A stretch of 64,000 nt of DNA from Lachnoclostridium sp. UBA1308 (GCA_002307215.1 DBTU01000012.1:67274-131273), one strand, 5' to 3'. Shown: positions 52,176 to 61,816, counted from the first letter of the stretch. Translations and numbers: made by a program. The notes: generated by a model not told the origin, from the letters alone.

Positions 52176-53819
52176 TTACTTTTCAAATACAATCTCACCG
52201 TTCACCACCGTAAGAAGTGCTTCTGCCTTTTCGATATCCTCAGGGGCTGTCGCCAGGAGGTTTCGGTCGAACACAGCTATGTCTGCATATTTTCCGGGCT
52301 CCAGTGTCCCAACTCTATCCTCCATACCCATAAGATAAGCCCCGCCGTAAGTGTAATGGCGGATTGCCTCCTCCATACCGATTTTCTCTTCCTCAACGTT
52401 CACACCCACCGGTGTACCGTCAGAGTAACATCTGGTCACTGCCGCATGAAGATTACGAAACACATCGTACTGTTCCACCGGAAAATCCGAACCGAACGCC
52501 AGCACAGCACCGGCTTCTTGTAAGGAACGGACAGGCCACTCATAGCGGCACCTCTCCGCACCGATTCGGTACTCCTTCTCTCCTGCATCCTGAATCAGAT
52601 GGATGGGCTGCATCGAAGCAATGACATTTAACTCCTGAAACCGTTCGATATCCTCTGCTGCCATACTTTCAATATGCTCGATTGCGTTACGAATTTCAGA
52701 AAGCTTTCCGCTCTCCTTCGCTGCTAGCGAACCCTTCTCAAACCAGTCCAAGGATTTCTTGACTGCAAGGTCGCCGATTGAATGCACTCTGACGCTTAAG
52801 CCCGCCCTGTTCGCCTCAACGATTACCTTTTCAAAGCTATCCTGCGGATAATTCATATAACCCGCCGTATCCGCGCGGTCCGTATAAGGTTCACTTAACG
52901 CTGCCGTATGAGTACTGGTCACACCGTCTACCATAAATTTAAGTCCCGGCATACGAAGCATATCGTCCGTCATGGTATTTTTATATTCTTCAAGCTTCTT
53001 AAGCTCCTCTTTATCAAACCCCTCTAAGGACATTCCCATATAGATGCTGACTCGCATTGGCAGAATGCCCTCCTGTAAATACTGCCTTAAAGGACGAAAT
53101 GCTTCCTCCGCCTCCTCACAGTATACATGGGAGACATCGGCAAGTGAAGTGATTCCAAAGCGATTCATCCGTTGCATCATTTCAAGCATTAACAGCTCTT
53201 TCTTTTCCTTTGGAACCGGACTTGGAAATGGACGAAGCAGGAAAGCCGCATTTTCTTTAAATATTCCCCTTAATTCTCCATCCGGAAAGGCTTCTATATC
53301 CTGTGACTCTGCTGCCATTTCCTTTGTAATCCCTTTGACCTCCATACCTTTACTGTTTGTCCAAGTAGTATGAAAATCAGCTGCATCCAGATAGACCGGT
53401 TTGTCGGGAATGACCGCATCTATCGATTTCTTTGACGGAAGCGGTGCATCCCTCCAGTTCGTAGGAAACCATCCGCCTCCTATATAGGAGGGATATTCCG
53501 GATGCTTGTCTGCAAATTCCTTCAGCATACGGACGCAATCCTCCTCCGATTTGCTGTAAACGATCTCACTTAAGAAATACTCACTGTCCGCCATGCATCC
53601 CTCGAAGATGTGCATATGCGCTTCACAGATGCCGGGTGTTATCAGACCGTCGGTGTATTCCTTAACCTGCGTGGCTTCTCCCTGATACGGCTTCATTTCC
53701 TCTCTGGTACCCACCGCAAGAATCTTGTTTCCGCTGACAGCGATTCCTCCTGCAATGATACCCTTTTCACTTACAGTATCAATTACATTACTGAATAAAA
53801 TCAGATCTGCTTTCTCCAT
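52176..53819 (-). CDS. YtcJ-like metal-dependent amidohydrolase, copy 2
   Basis: A 547-residue amidohydrolase-superfamily enzyme of the COG1574/YtcJ type. Metal ligand motifs are seen as EAHMHIF, VHSIGDLAV, AIEHIES and FGSDFPVEQ. The substrate is unknown; relatives act on N-substituted formamides and similar amides. It is adjacent (9 bp) and homologous to the next gene, suggesting tandem duplication. The context of polyamine uptake and nitrilases points to nitrogen scavenging. Confidence 0.88.
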   Translation of the reverse strand: MEKADLILFSNVIDTVSEKGIIAGGIAVSGNKILAVGTREEMKPYQGEATQVKEYTDGLITPGICEAHMHIFEGCMADSEYFLSEIVYSKSEEDCVRMLKEFADKHPEYPSYIGGGWFPTNWRDAPLPSKKSIDAVIPDKPVYLDAADFHTTWTNSKGMEVKGITKEMAAESQDIEAFPDGELRGIFKENAAFLLRPFPSPVPKEKKELLMLEMMQRMNRFGITSLADVSHVYCEEAEEAFRPLRQYLQEGILPMRVSIYMGMSLEGFDKEELKKLEEYKNTMTDDMLRMPGLKFMVDGVTSTHTAALSEPYTDRADTAGYMNYPQDSFEKVIVEANRAGLSVRVHSIGDLAVKKSLDWFEKGSLAAKESGKLSEIRNAIEHIESMAAEDIERFQELNVIASMQPIHLIQDAGEKEYRIGAERCRYEWPVRSLQEAGAVLAFGSDFPVEQYDVFRNLHAAVTRCYSDGTPVGVNVEEEKIGMEEAIRHYTYGGAYLMGMEDRVGTLEPGKYADIAVFDRNLLATAPEDIEKAEALLTVVNGEIVFEK

Positions 53820-53828
53820 ACGCTCCTC

Positions 53829-55451
53829 CTATCTGCGAAAGACTACCTTTCCGTTTATCATCGTCATGATGACTTTTGCATCACGAATTTCTTCCGGAGA
53901 AGCAGCTGATAAATCAAGATCAATTGCTACGATATCCGCATAATACCCCACCCTAAGTTGTCCGAAACGATCCTCCAGCCCAACGGAATAAGCAGCTCCG
54001 TAGGTATAAGCCTTCAAGGCTTCATATACATTCATTATCTGAGAGGGATTCCATCCACCAAGCGGGAGTCCGTCATCATGTACCCTGGTCATTGCACGGT
54101 AAATGCCGGGCAAAGGATTAATATCAACAATCGGAGCATCGGTTCCAAAGGCTACATTTGCTCCTGTATCTAAGATGTCCTTGTTACGAAACAGCATATG
54201 ATCTCGTTCCGGTCCAAAATATCCCCGATAAGTCTCGCCCTCATCCGTATCACTCATCAACACTAGGTGCTGTGGCTGAACGGAGGCTGTAATATCATAC
54301 TGAGCGAACCTTGGCACATCCTTATCTTGCAATACCTCAATGTGCTCGATGGCATGTCTTTGATGCTGTCGTCCGTAGGTCTGATTCGCCATCTCATATG
54401 CATTCAGTACCATACGCACCGCCGCATCTCCGATACAGTGGATATGGATACTGATATCACTTTTATGTGCTGCCAGGACCTTTTCTTCCAGCTCCTCTTT
54501 TGTCATAAAGGGTTGTCCGCAAGTGGAAGGACAATCACTGTAGGGTTCCAGTACATATGCAGTATAGGCGCTGGCTACACCATCCATAAAATCTTTAAAA
54601 CCAACACAGTACAGCTTATCGAATTCCTTCCAGCGCTCTTTCAGCTCCAACACCTTCTCGCAGTTATCCTTATCTAACTGAAGCGTAGTAAAGTATCTGA
54701 TTCCTTGGCCTTTCTTTGCATAGGTTTCATATGCCTCATCTTTTCCGAGGTTCACGCCGAACAGAGGACGCATGTCGGTTACCGCGGTTACTCCGTTTGC
54801 CACCGCGTAATCGGAGAATCTATTTAGTATATCAATTGTTTTCTCAGTCGGAAAGTCATAACACTTCTTAATAATAGGCCTCATACTGCCTTCAAATAAG
54901 CAGCCCGTCGGATTGCCTTCGCTATCCACCTTCACATAGCCTTCTTTAATTCCCGGGAAGTTCCTGTCCATCCCGACCCATTCCATAGCCTTCGTATTCA
55001 ACCACATTCCATGTTCCTCGCCCTGGGTTGCGATAACCGGCTTACCCGGCACGGCCTTATCTAGTAACTCCTTTGTGGGAAATTCATTGCTTCCCCAATC
55101 AGCCATAAGCCATCCGTAGGCTAAAATCCATTCCTTCTCCGGATGGGCTTCACTATAGATACGTACTTTCTCAGCCGCCGCTTCCATACTTAAGCATCTG
55201 CCGATATAAACTCCCTCATGGTGCATGATGGTCATCTGTACATGCGTATGGGCATCAATAAAGCCCGGCATCACAAACCGGTCACCATAATCCAGTATTG
55301 TGGTGGCCTCGCTTAGAAACGGTTCTACGCCGTCTCGGTCTCCTACATATATGATATGCTTTTCAACGATCCCAACCGCTCCGTCAAAGGTACTCGCATC
55401 CGTTCCGTTATAGATATGTTTCCCATAGATTACAGTCTCTGCTTTTTGCAT
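53829..55451 (-). CDS. YtcJ-like metal-dependent amidohydrolase, copy 1
   Basis: A 540-residue COG1574 amidohydrolase. Metal ligand motifs are DAHTHVQ, IHIHCIGDAAV, AIEHIEV and FGTDAPI. The start at 55451 is preferred, with GGGGGAAG about 9 bp upstream; an ATG eight codons earlier is possible. It precedes its paralogue by 9 bp and follows potD by 129 bp. Substrate unknown. Confidence 0.88.
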   Translation of the reverse strand: MQKAETVIYGKHIYNGTDASTFDGAVGIVEKHIIYVGDRDGVEPFLSEATTILDYGDRFVMPGFIDAHTHVQMTIMHHEGVYIGRCLSMEAAAEKVRIYSEAHPEKEWILAYGWLMADWGSNEFPTKELLDKAVPGKPVIATQGEEHGMWLNTKAMEWVGMDRNFPGIKEGYVKVDSEGNPTGCLFEGSMRPIIKKCYDFPTEKTIDILNRFSDYAVANGVTAVTDMRPLFGVNLGKDEAYETYAKKGQGIRYFTTLQLDKDNCEKVLELKERWKEFDKLYCVGFKDFMDGVASAYTAYVLEPYSDCPSTCGQPFMTKEELEEKVLAAHKSDISIHIHCIGDAAVRMVLNAYEMANQTYGRQHQRHAIEHIEVLQDKDVPRFAQYDITASVQPQHLVLMSDTDEGETYRGYFGPERDHMLFRNKDILDTGANVAFGTDAPIVDINPLPGIYRAMTRVHDDGLPLGGWNPSQIMNVYEALKAYTYGAAYSVGLEDRFGQLRVGYYADIVAIDLDLSAASPEEIRDAKVIMTMINGKVVFRR

Positions 55452-55580
55452 AGTATTTATCTTCCCCCTTTTCATTTCCCGGTTCGTAACAGAAGCTTTT
55501 GAAGATTATTATCAATTGGGGAAGCAGTATAAACTACTTCCCCAGATGATTGTTACAATGTAGTGTTTTTATTATAGCAT

Positions 55581-56630
55581 TTATTGCTTAAACTTTGTCC
55601 AAATTTCATCATAGCTCGTGAGCATATCGCCAACATCCTTCACATATACGCTCTTGCTTAATACGTCATCGGGAAGGTAAGCACAAGCACTGCTCTTAAT
55701 ATTTTCCGGAAGCAGGTCGGTTGCTGCGATATTCGGCACACCATAACACAGATAATCATCAAAGCTGGCATGGTTTTTACCGTCAAGAACCCAATTAATG
55801 AAAGTATATGCGTTGTCAGCATGAGGTGCCTTCTCAGGAATACAGAAGTTATCTGTCCAGAGAACTACACCTTCACTGGGAAGTGCAAGCTCCCAATTAA
55901 CTCCCTCGTTTTGTGCTCTTAAGATCTCAGAGTTCCAGGTATATGCGATACCGCATTCTTCACTTACCAACTTAGCCTTGGGATCGCTGCTGTCAAAGAA
56001 TTTGATATTGCTCTTTAGAGATTCCATCTCTGCGGCTGCTTCATCAAGTTTACCTTGGTCTGCTTCATTTACATCATAACCGAGCTTTAACAGCGCAAGG
56101 GAGATGTCCGCTCTCTCATCATCTAAAATCATCATGTCATTTGCATACATAGGATCCCAAAGGTCGGATACGGAATCAATCACTGCATCCGGATACTTAT
56201 CCCTGTTAATACAAATTCCATAATAACCGGACATGAAGGGTAAGCTGTAGGTATTGTCCGGATCCCAATACTGCTTCAGATATTTGGGATCACTGTTCAC
56301 TGCGTTCGGAATCTTACTCTTATCCAGTTCTTCAATTAATCCGCCAAGCTTAAGCATTGTCTGGATCATATAGTCACCGCACATCATAACATCATACTGT
56401 CCCAAACCGCCGGACTGTAGCTTCGCTAACATTTCCTCATTTGTTGAAAATTCTGTTAGATTAATCTTGATTCCTGTCTCCTTCTCAAAATTGGAGATTA
56501 CAGGCTCCTGCATGTATCCAACAAAGGTATATACATTAACCACCTTACTGTCAGACTTACCGCATCCGGTAAAGCTCATTGTCACTAAAAGCATCATACA
56601 AAGCATAACCGATATCATTTTTCTTTTCAT
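55581..56630 (-). CDS. potD: Polyamine ABC transporter substrate-binding lipoprotein
   Basis: A 349-residue PotD/PotF-type binding protein with a lipoprotein signal (SFTGCGK, lipidated Cys near 23). The mature part opens VVNVYTFVGYMQEPVISNFE and contains YDVMMCGDYMI and the ligand-pocket region NTYSLPFMSGYYGI. Polyamine binding is inferred from the family and from potABC upstream. The aguB and amidohydrolase neighbours support uptake of putrescine-like compounds. The gene order is unusual, as potD is separated from potC by a nitrilase gene. Confidence 0.9.
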   Translation of the reverse strand: MKRKMISVMLCMMLLVTMSFTGCGKSDSKVVNVYTFVGYMQEPVISNFEKETGIKINLTEFSTNEEMLAKLQSGGLGQYDVMMCGDYMIQTMLKLGGLIEELDKSKIPNAVNSDPKYLKQYWDPDNTYSLPFMSGYYGICINRDKYPDAVIDSVSDLWDPMYANDMMILDDERADISLALLKLGYDVNEADQGKLDEAAAEMESLKSNIKFFDSSDPKAKLVSEECGIAYTWNSEILRAQNEGVNWELALPSEGVVLWTDNFCIPEKAPHADNAYTFINWVLDGKNHASFDDYLCYGVPNIAATDLLPENIKSSACAYLPDDVLSKSVYVKDVGDMLTSYDEIWTKFKQ

Positions 56631-56697
56631 AATAATTCCTCCTTCTTATATTGTTAACAATGAATAAACTCATTGTACAACCTCAGTGTCCTCGTTG

Positions 56698-57522
56698 TTA
56701 ATATACTCTTGTTATCTCACCGTAAAGTCCGGGCTTTCTGTCATTAAAATAAGTATAATAGGTGATTCTCTTTACCCTTGTCTCTTCCGTATCCACTACC
56801 CCGTATACATAATCCTCTACAGGTTCGGCTATTCCGGATACCACCTTACCGACACCACTTAAGATGCAGCTGCGCCCGGAAAATGATAGCTTAATATCCT
56901 TACCAACCCGATTACAGGCTGCCATCGGTAAAATATTATCGATGCAGCGAGCCTTCGTGCAAAGCTCCCAGTCCTCCACATAAGGGTCTTCCCAATTAGC
57001 TGAGGCGGTAAGTAAGTCTGCACCCTTCAGTGCATAGATCCTGGCAACCTCAGGAAATGCAGCGTCCCAGCAGTTCATAATACCGATTTTACCAATCTCG
57101 GTATCAAACACCGGAAATTCGTGTCCCGGTCTCATCCATAATACCTCGCTGCCAAAGGGATGTACTTTCTGATAATTACCGATTGCTTCTCCCTTGCTGT
57201 TAATCAAGGCCAGCGAATTATATAAAACATCAATCACATGATCATCTCTTTGCGGATAACCATAGATGATATGTACCTTGAATTTCTTAGCCGTCTCTCC
57301 GATACGTCTGAAGCTTTCCCCTTTGCCGTAGTATTCGGCTACCCGGTCAAATTCAAGCTTACTTCCCTCACAACCCGAGGTTGCAAGCTCGGGGAATACA
57401 ATCAGGTCAGTATCAGGCTTTTCTGACATGATCCTTGTTATGAACGTACAGATTTTATCAATATTCTTTTCCTTCTCCATAAGCTCCGGTGCTGTCTGTG
57501 CACAGGCCAAATGAATTCTCAT
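56698..57522 (-). CDS. Nitrilase/carbon-nitrogen hydrolase family amidase
   Basis: A 274-residue C-N hydrolase with the triad E45 (IVFPELATSG), K119 (YQKVHPFG) and C151 (IGIMNCWDAAFPE). It differs clearly from AguB and is closer to general nitrilase-like amidases of unknown substrate. It is inserted between potC and potD, so the transported compound, or a product of it, is a likely substrate. The 93-bp gap to potC contains a T/A-rich stretch. Confidence 0.88.
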   Translation of the reverse strand: MRIHLACAQTAPELMEKEKNIDKICTFITRIMSEKPDTDLIVFPELATSGCEGSKLEFDRVAEYYGKGESFRRIGETAKKFKVHIIYGYPQRDDHVIDVLYNSLALINSKGEAIGNYQKVHPFGSEVLWMRPGHEFPVFDTEIGKIGIMNCWDAAFPEVARIYALKGADLLTASANWEDPYVEDWELCTKARCIDNILPMAACNRVGKDIKLSFSGRSCILSGVGKVVSGIAEPVEDYVYGVVDTEETRVKRITYYTYFNDRKPGLYGEITRVY

Positions 57523-57614
57523 AATCTCACCCCGTTTCTAAAGTTTATATTTCATATTTATTTTTTTTATTTTATATTTTTATGCTGATTCCGCACTGTG
57601 TAATTTACTTTACT

Positions 57615-58412
57615 TTACGAATCAAGTCCATAATTCTTATCGCGTCTTGCATTGATCAGATTAGCTCCGCCCACGAGTACTATGGATAACAACAGCAGTA
57701 TGATACAGAGTGCATTAACCTCCGGCGTTACACCGGTTCTTACCATGGATAATATTTTAACCGGTAACGTCGTGCTGCTGGCACTTGTTACGAAGAAGCT
57801 GATGATGATGTCATCCATGGATAATGCAAAGGACAGCATTGCACCGGCTGTAATTCCCGGCATGATGATTGGCAGGGTAACCTTGGTCAGCGTTTGCCAT
57901 CTGTTCGCTCCAAGATCCATCGAAGCTTCCTCTACGGAACGGTCAAAGCCTGCCAGTCTGGCTTTGACATTGTTGATTACAAACGGGATGCAAAAGCTGG
58001 AATGTGCAACAATTAAAGCAGTCATCCCGAGCGGAATCTTAATCGTTGTAAAATAGGATAACAGTGCAATACCTAATACAATCTCAGGAATCACAATCGG
58101 AATATAAAGGACTGCATCTAATGCTTTCTTACCCGGAAATTTGAATTTTGACATACCAATGGCACCAAGTGTTCCGATGATTGTGGAGACAATGGTTGTC
58201 CATGTCGCTACCATAATTGAATTCCAGAAGGCACTCATAATGTCCGAGGAAGAGGATAAGAGCTTGATGTACCAGTCAAAGGTGAAGCCCTCCCATACGA
58301 TGTTCAGTTTGGAATCATTAAAGGAATAGACAAACAGTATTAAAACAGGCAGATAGATGAATAAATAAACCAGGCCAAGATAAACATTATCAAGCTTCTT
58401 CGGTTTTCCCAT
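57615..58412 (-). CDS. potC: Polyamine ABC transporter permease
   Basis: A 265-residue permease with six membrane helices and the binding-protein-dependent transport signature EASMDLGANRWQTLTKVTLP followed by IMPGI, the coupling loop that contacts PotA. The order potA-potB-potC and the N-terminus LPVLILFVYSFNDSK are typical of PotC. An 11-bp gap separates it from potB. Confidence 0.93.
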   Translation of the reverse strand: MGKPKKLDNVYLGLVYLFIYLPVLILFVYSFNDSKLNIVWEGFTFDWYIKLLSSSSDIMSAFWNSIMVATWTTIVSTIIGTLGAIGMSKFKFPGKKALDAVLYIPIVIPEIVLGIALLSYFTTIKIPLGMTALIVAHSSFCIPFVINNVKARLAGFDRSVEEASMDLGANRWQTLTKVTLPIIMPGITAGAMLSFALSMDDIIISFFVTSASSTTLPVKILSMVRTGVTPEVNALCIILLLLSIVLVGGANLINARRDKNYGLDS

Positions 58413-58423
58413 GCTTCCACCTC

Positions 58424-59323
58424 CTACAATCCAAGTTCGTTGACATCGCCGCCGGTTTTCTTATAAAGAGAAACCAGAATTAATGTCAGGATAATTAAAA
58501 ATACGGATAAAGCCGCACCAAAGGGCCAATTTCTTGCAACATAAAATTGATTTTTAATCAGATTACCTACCAGCATAACCTTACTTCCACCAAGCATTTC
58601 CGGTATGTAGAAGTATCCCAGAGAAGGTATAAATACCATGATGGTTCCCGCAAAGATACCGGGCATAGTAAGTGGCAGTGTCACATTCAGAAAAGTGATA
58701 CTCTTTCTCGCTCCTAAATCTGCCGATGCTTCCAGTAAATTTGGATCCAGTTTACCGATTGAGGATACCAGCGGTAGAATCATAAAAGGAAGAAAGGTAT
58801 AAGCCATACCAAGGATTACACTGCCATTGGTGTACAGCATCTGTAACGGCTCCTTAATGATATGCAGCGATATCAGTAATGTGTTGATAACTCCCTCTGT
58901 TCTTAAGATGACCATCCATCCGTAGGTCCTTACAATCGAACTGGTAAAGAAGGGGACGATAATAAACATCATACACATTGATTTTGCAAATTTACCCTTT
59001 TTGCATACAAAGTAGGCAAATGGATAAGCAATTAAGATACAGAGTGCAGTAGTCTCAAAGGCCATAATCATGGAGTCTAAGAATACCCTCAAATAGGTGT
59101 TCTGAAGTATATCCATATAATTCATAAGGTTAAATTTATAAATAATAAGGACATAAGCTTCCTTACTGCAAAAGCTGATGATAAATATGTAGGTCAGTGG
59201 TATTACCACAAATGCAACCATGGCAATCGCCAGTGGTAGGATATGTGCAATCTTAGGTAAATGCCATCTTTTAAATCTCTGAAAGCTCATTTTTCGCATC
59301 CTTACGGGAACTGCTTCTCTCAT
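58424..59323 (-). CDS. potB: Polyamine ABC transporter permease
   Basis: A permease of about 299 residues with six helices and the coupling loop EASADLGARKSITFLNVTLP followed by LTMPG. The start at 59323 is favoured by GAGGG just upstream; an ATG seven codons earlier lies in the same frame. PotB-type by position and by the long first periplasmic loop region. Cotranscribed with potA (about 34 bp gap). Confidence 0.92.
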   Translation of the reverse strand: MREAVPVRMRKMSFQRFKRWHLPKIAHILPLAIAMVAFVVIPLTYIFIISFCSKEAYVLIIYKFNLMNYMDILQNTYLRVFLDSMIMAFETTALCILIAYPFAYFVCKKGKFAKSMCMMFIIVPFFTSSIVRTYGWMVILRTEGVINTLLISLHIIKEPLQMLYTNGSVILGMAYTFLPFMILPLVSSIGKLDPNLLEASADLGARKSITFLNVTLPLTMPGIFAGTIMVFIPSLGYFYIPEMLGGSKVMLVGNLIKNQFYVARNWPFGAALSVFLIILTLILVSLYKKTGGDVNELGL

Positions 59324-59357
59324 ACTACCCTCATTCCTGCGCATATTTGCGCAATAT

Positions 59358-60476
59358 TTATTCTTCAGGCTCCATTACGACATTCTCAACTGCGTTATAA
59401 AAGGTTTGATCCATGGAATGAAGTAATACCGATTCCCCGTCCTTCCAATATGGGTATATAAAAGTTCCAATCTCAGGAATTACTTCTCTGGAAAGGCGTT
59501 CGAGCTTAAGTTCCTGCCCATTACTCATGGCTACTACTATCTTAATGATGCTTCCTATATAAATGTGATCCTTCACCACTCCTCGAAGGGAAAAGCCGTC
59601 CATTGGTACATCACTCGTAAGAATTCGCTCCGGCCTTGCAGATACGGATACCATTTCACCCTTACTAAATCCTTTTCCGCTTGCCTTAATCGTTCCGTAT
59701 TCTACATTGACAAGCACCTCATCTCCGGATATAGAGGCCACGATACCGTCAAACAGATTTGTCTCGCCGATAAAGGAAGCCACAAAGCGGGTTGCCGGTC
59801 TCTCATAGATGTCGGTAGGTGTTCCGAGCTGCTCCAGTACTCCCTCATGCATGATTCCGATACGATCGCTCATGGTTAATGCTTCTTCCTGATCATGGGT
59901 TACATAGACAAAGGTAATTCCAAGCGTTTTCTGGAGCTGCTTTAATTCCAACTGCATTTGCTTGCGAAGCTTTAAATCAAGTGCTCCCAGTGGCTCGTCC
60001 AGCAATAATACCTTAGGTTCATTGATTAAGGCTCTAGCAATTGCAACCCTCTGCTTTTGTCCGCCTGACAGCTGCTTGGGATATCTTTTTTCATAGCCGT
60101 TCAGCTGCACCAGCTCAAGCATTTCCGTTACACGCTTTTTGATAATATCTTTTTTAACATTTTTAATTTTTAGACCGTATGCAATATTGTCATAAATCGT
60201 CATATGCGGAAATAGTGCATAGCTCTGAAATACTGTGTTAACATTTCGTTCAAAGGGCTCCTTGTTCGCCACGGATACACCTTCTACTAAGATTTCTCCA
60301 TCGGTTGGCTCTTCGAAACCGGCAATCATACGCAGTGTCGTTGTTTTACCACAGCCTGAGGATCCCAGTAATGTAAGAAACTCCCCTTCTTTAATCTGAA
60401 GGTTTAAATCCTTAACAACATGATTGGCTCCATACATTTTATTAACATTTCCCAGCTCAACGATATAACTGCTCAT
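59358..60476 (-). CDS. potA: Polyamine ABC transporter ATPase
   Basis: A 372-residue ATPase with Walker A GSSGCGKTT, Q-loop VFQSYALFPHM, signature LSGGQKQRVAIARAL, Walker B LLLDEPLGALD, and a C-terminal TOBE domain (SVSARPERILTSDVP). GGAGG lies before ATG at 60476; the frame also opens nine codons earlier. It follows the PII gene by 47 bp, so the PII protein and the transporter are probably cotranscribed. Confidence 0.94.
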   Translation of the reverse strand: MSSYIVELGNVNKMYGANHVVKDLNLQIKEGEFLTLLGSSGCGKTTTLRMIAGFEEPTDGEILVEGVSVANKEPFERNVNTVFQSYALFPHMTIYDNIAYGLKIKNVKKDIIKKRVTEMLELVQLNGYEKRYPKQLSGGQKQRVAIARALINEPKVLLLDEPLGALDLKLRKQMQLELKQLQKTLGITFVYVTHDQEEALTMSDRIGIMHEGVLEQLGTPTDIYERPATRFVASFIGETNLFDGIVASISGDEVLVNVEYGTIKASGKGFSKGEMVSVSARPERILTSDVPMDGFSLRGVVKDHIYIGSIIKIVVAMSNGQELKLERLSREVIPEIGTFIYPYWKDGESVLLHSMDQTFYNAVENVVMEPEE

Positions 60477-60523
60477 AACCAATCCTCCTATCCCTTGTCC
60501 CATCTCTTTGTCGGAGCTTATCC

Positions 60524-60874
60524 TTACAGAGCTTTGTCGCCACGCTCGCCGGTTCTGATTCGAACAGAATCGTCCATTGGCCTGATAAAGATTTTTCCGT
60601 CACCTACGTTACCGGTTACTACTTTTTCACGAATATCTGTGATGATATCCTCTACCATCTCATCCTTCACTACCATTTCCACACGTATCTTAGGTAACAG
60701 GTTAATAGTTGTCTTAAACCCCTTAATTACATTTACCGTCTGCTCTGTTGTTCCTCTTTGTGTTCCGCACCCCATGACACTTGAGATAGTCATACCGCCA
60801 CACTGTCTGTTGTTCAGTATCTCTTTTACTGTTTCCAGCTTTTCCGGTCTGATAATGATCACAAGCTCCTTCAT
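60524..60874 (-). CDS. PII family signal transduction protein
   Basis: A 116-residue GlnB/GlnK-type protein. The B-loop (TGNVGDGKIFI) and C-terminal motif VRIRTGERGDKAL are canonical for ATP/2-oxoglutarate binding. The T-loop (GCGTQRGTTEQTVNVIKG) lacks the uridylylated Tyr of enteric PII. It heads the pot operon rather than an amtB operon, so it may gate polyamine transport or the linked amidases; that is inferred. AAGGAGGAG precedes the ATG. A hairpin and a promoter lie upstream. Confidence 0.92.
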   Translation of the reverse strand: MKELVIIIRPEKLETVKEILNNRQCGGMTISSVMGCGTQRGTTEQTVNVIKGFKTTINLLPKIRVEMVVKDEMVEDIITDIREKVVTGNVGDGKIFIRPMDDSVRIRTGERGDKAL

Positions 60875-60926
60875 AAAAACTCCTCCTTTTGATTTTTGTA
60901 AGCCTTCTGTAGATGATTTAAATAAA

Positions 60927-60962
60927 CAGGCGAGGATGAGCTGCTGAGCTCATCCTCGCCTG
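60927..60962 (-). promoter_or_regulatory. 16-bp perfect hairpin in the PII leader (attenuator-like)
   Basis: CAGGCGAGGATGAGCT (60927-60942) and its exact complement (60947-60962) enclose 4 nt. On the minus strand the stem is followed by TTTATTT, the form of an intrinsic terminator. It lies about 15-50 nt downstream of the proposed start site and about 50 nt before the PII gene. It could end bofA transcripts or attenuate the pot operon. Confidence 0.8.
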
Positions 60963-60984
60963 TAAAAGTATCTTTGATTTGCAT

Positions 60985-61013
60985 AATATACATTATTTCC
61001 GTCAAGGAGTCAA
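60985..61013 (-). promoter_or_regulatory. Sigma-A-type promoter of the PII-pot operon
   Basis: On the minus strand TTGACT (61008-61013), a 17-bp spacer and TATATT (60985-60990) precede the leader hairpin. The predicted start is near 60977. Confidence 0.6.
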
Positions 61014-61141
61014 TAGCGTTGGTATCAAAAGGATGCATATTGATACCACTTTTTACAATGGCAAAACAATTCAAACAATTTGTTTGGGCTTTATTCCTAT
61101 CTTATTACTTATATCCCCATAACGCTCTTGCAAATGGGAAC

Positions 61142-61423
61142 TCAACCAAATGCATAATATGCTGCCAATCCATACAACACCAAAAACCCGGGCAAACCAA
61201 GTAACCCGTTTGTTAAGATTGTTGCACCATTAATTCCCACACTGATATCATAGCCCCTGCTCTTTAGAATAATATCCACCAAATAGACCCCTACAGTTCC
61301 GATGCATGCACGGAGTCCAAAATTAATAATCATATCCGGTCTGCGCTTTACAATACAGACGCCGATAAATGCCAGACAGGCCACTATGATTACAATAAAT
61401 ACGATACTTTCCATACTAACCAA
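61142..61423 (-). CDS. bofA: BofA-like protein (pro-sigma-K processing inhibitor family)
   Basis: A protein of about 90 residues with two membrane segments and the C-terminal BofA signature, seen here as VGINGATILTNGLLGLPGF. In Bacillus BofA holds the SpoIVFB protease inactive until engulfment checkpoints are met. A TTG at 61423 lies 5 bp behind GGGAGG, while ATG at 61414 is 14 bp away, so TTG may be the real start. It is divergent from the yaaL-like gene; in Bacillus these two are adjacent and parallel. Confidence 0.85.
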   Translation of the reverse strand: MVSMESIVFIVIIVACLAFIGVCIVKRRPDMIINFGLRACIGTVGVYLVDIILKSRGYDISVGINGATILTNGLLGLPGFLVLYGLAAYYAFG

Positions 61424-61600
61424 ATATACCTCCCTTCGACACTGCTCCTTTCAATAGATATCGGGGAGCCTGATTTTACCCTGTTTTAATACAACCTACT
61501 ATATTTATATACGCCTTTAACCATTTTATGTTATTCAATAGAATAAATGGCAAATATTGTGACTATACTATTACCAAATCATATAAAGGCTGGTGAAGTA

Positions 61601-61816
61601 ATGGGTCTTATTACAAGAAAGAAACCTCCGAAAGATAACTACCTGATTAATGAGATAAATAAGACGAAACTCGCAATGGAGTCGGCATATTCCAACTTTC
61701 AGAATGTCGTCGATCCCGACCTGATCGACAGTTGTATCTACGAAATGAATGCCGTTCAGAACAGATACCGCTTTCTGATTAAGGAAGCAAAGGCCTCTGA
61801 CACAAGTTTTGGCTGA
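61601..61816 (+). CDS. yaaL: DUF2508/YaaL-like small protein
   Basis: A 71-residue helical cytosolic protein beginning MGLITRKKPP and containing IDSCIYEMNAVQNRYRFLIK, the conserved part of the DUF2508/YaaL family. Function is unknown; the gene usually sits between recR and bofA, and the association with bofA is kept here with inverted orientation. The start at 61601 is chosen by family fit and GGTGAAG upstream. Confidence 0.8.
   Translation: MGLITRKKPPKDNYLINEINKTKLAMESAYSNFQNVVDPDLIDSCIYEMNAVQNRYRFLIKEAKASDTSFG

Noticed and set aside
60871..61074. 67-codon frame on the minus strand before the PII gene
   Set aside because: It runs through the promoter and the perfect hairpin of the PII leader and resembles no family.
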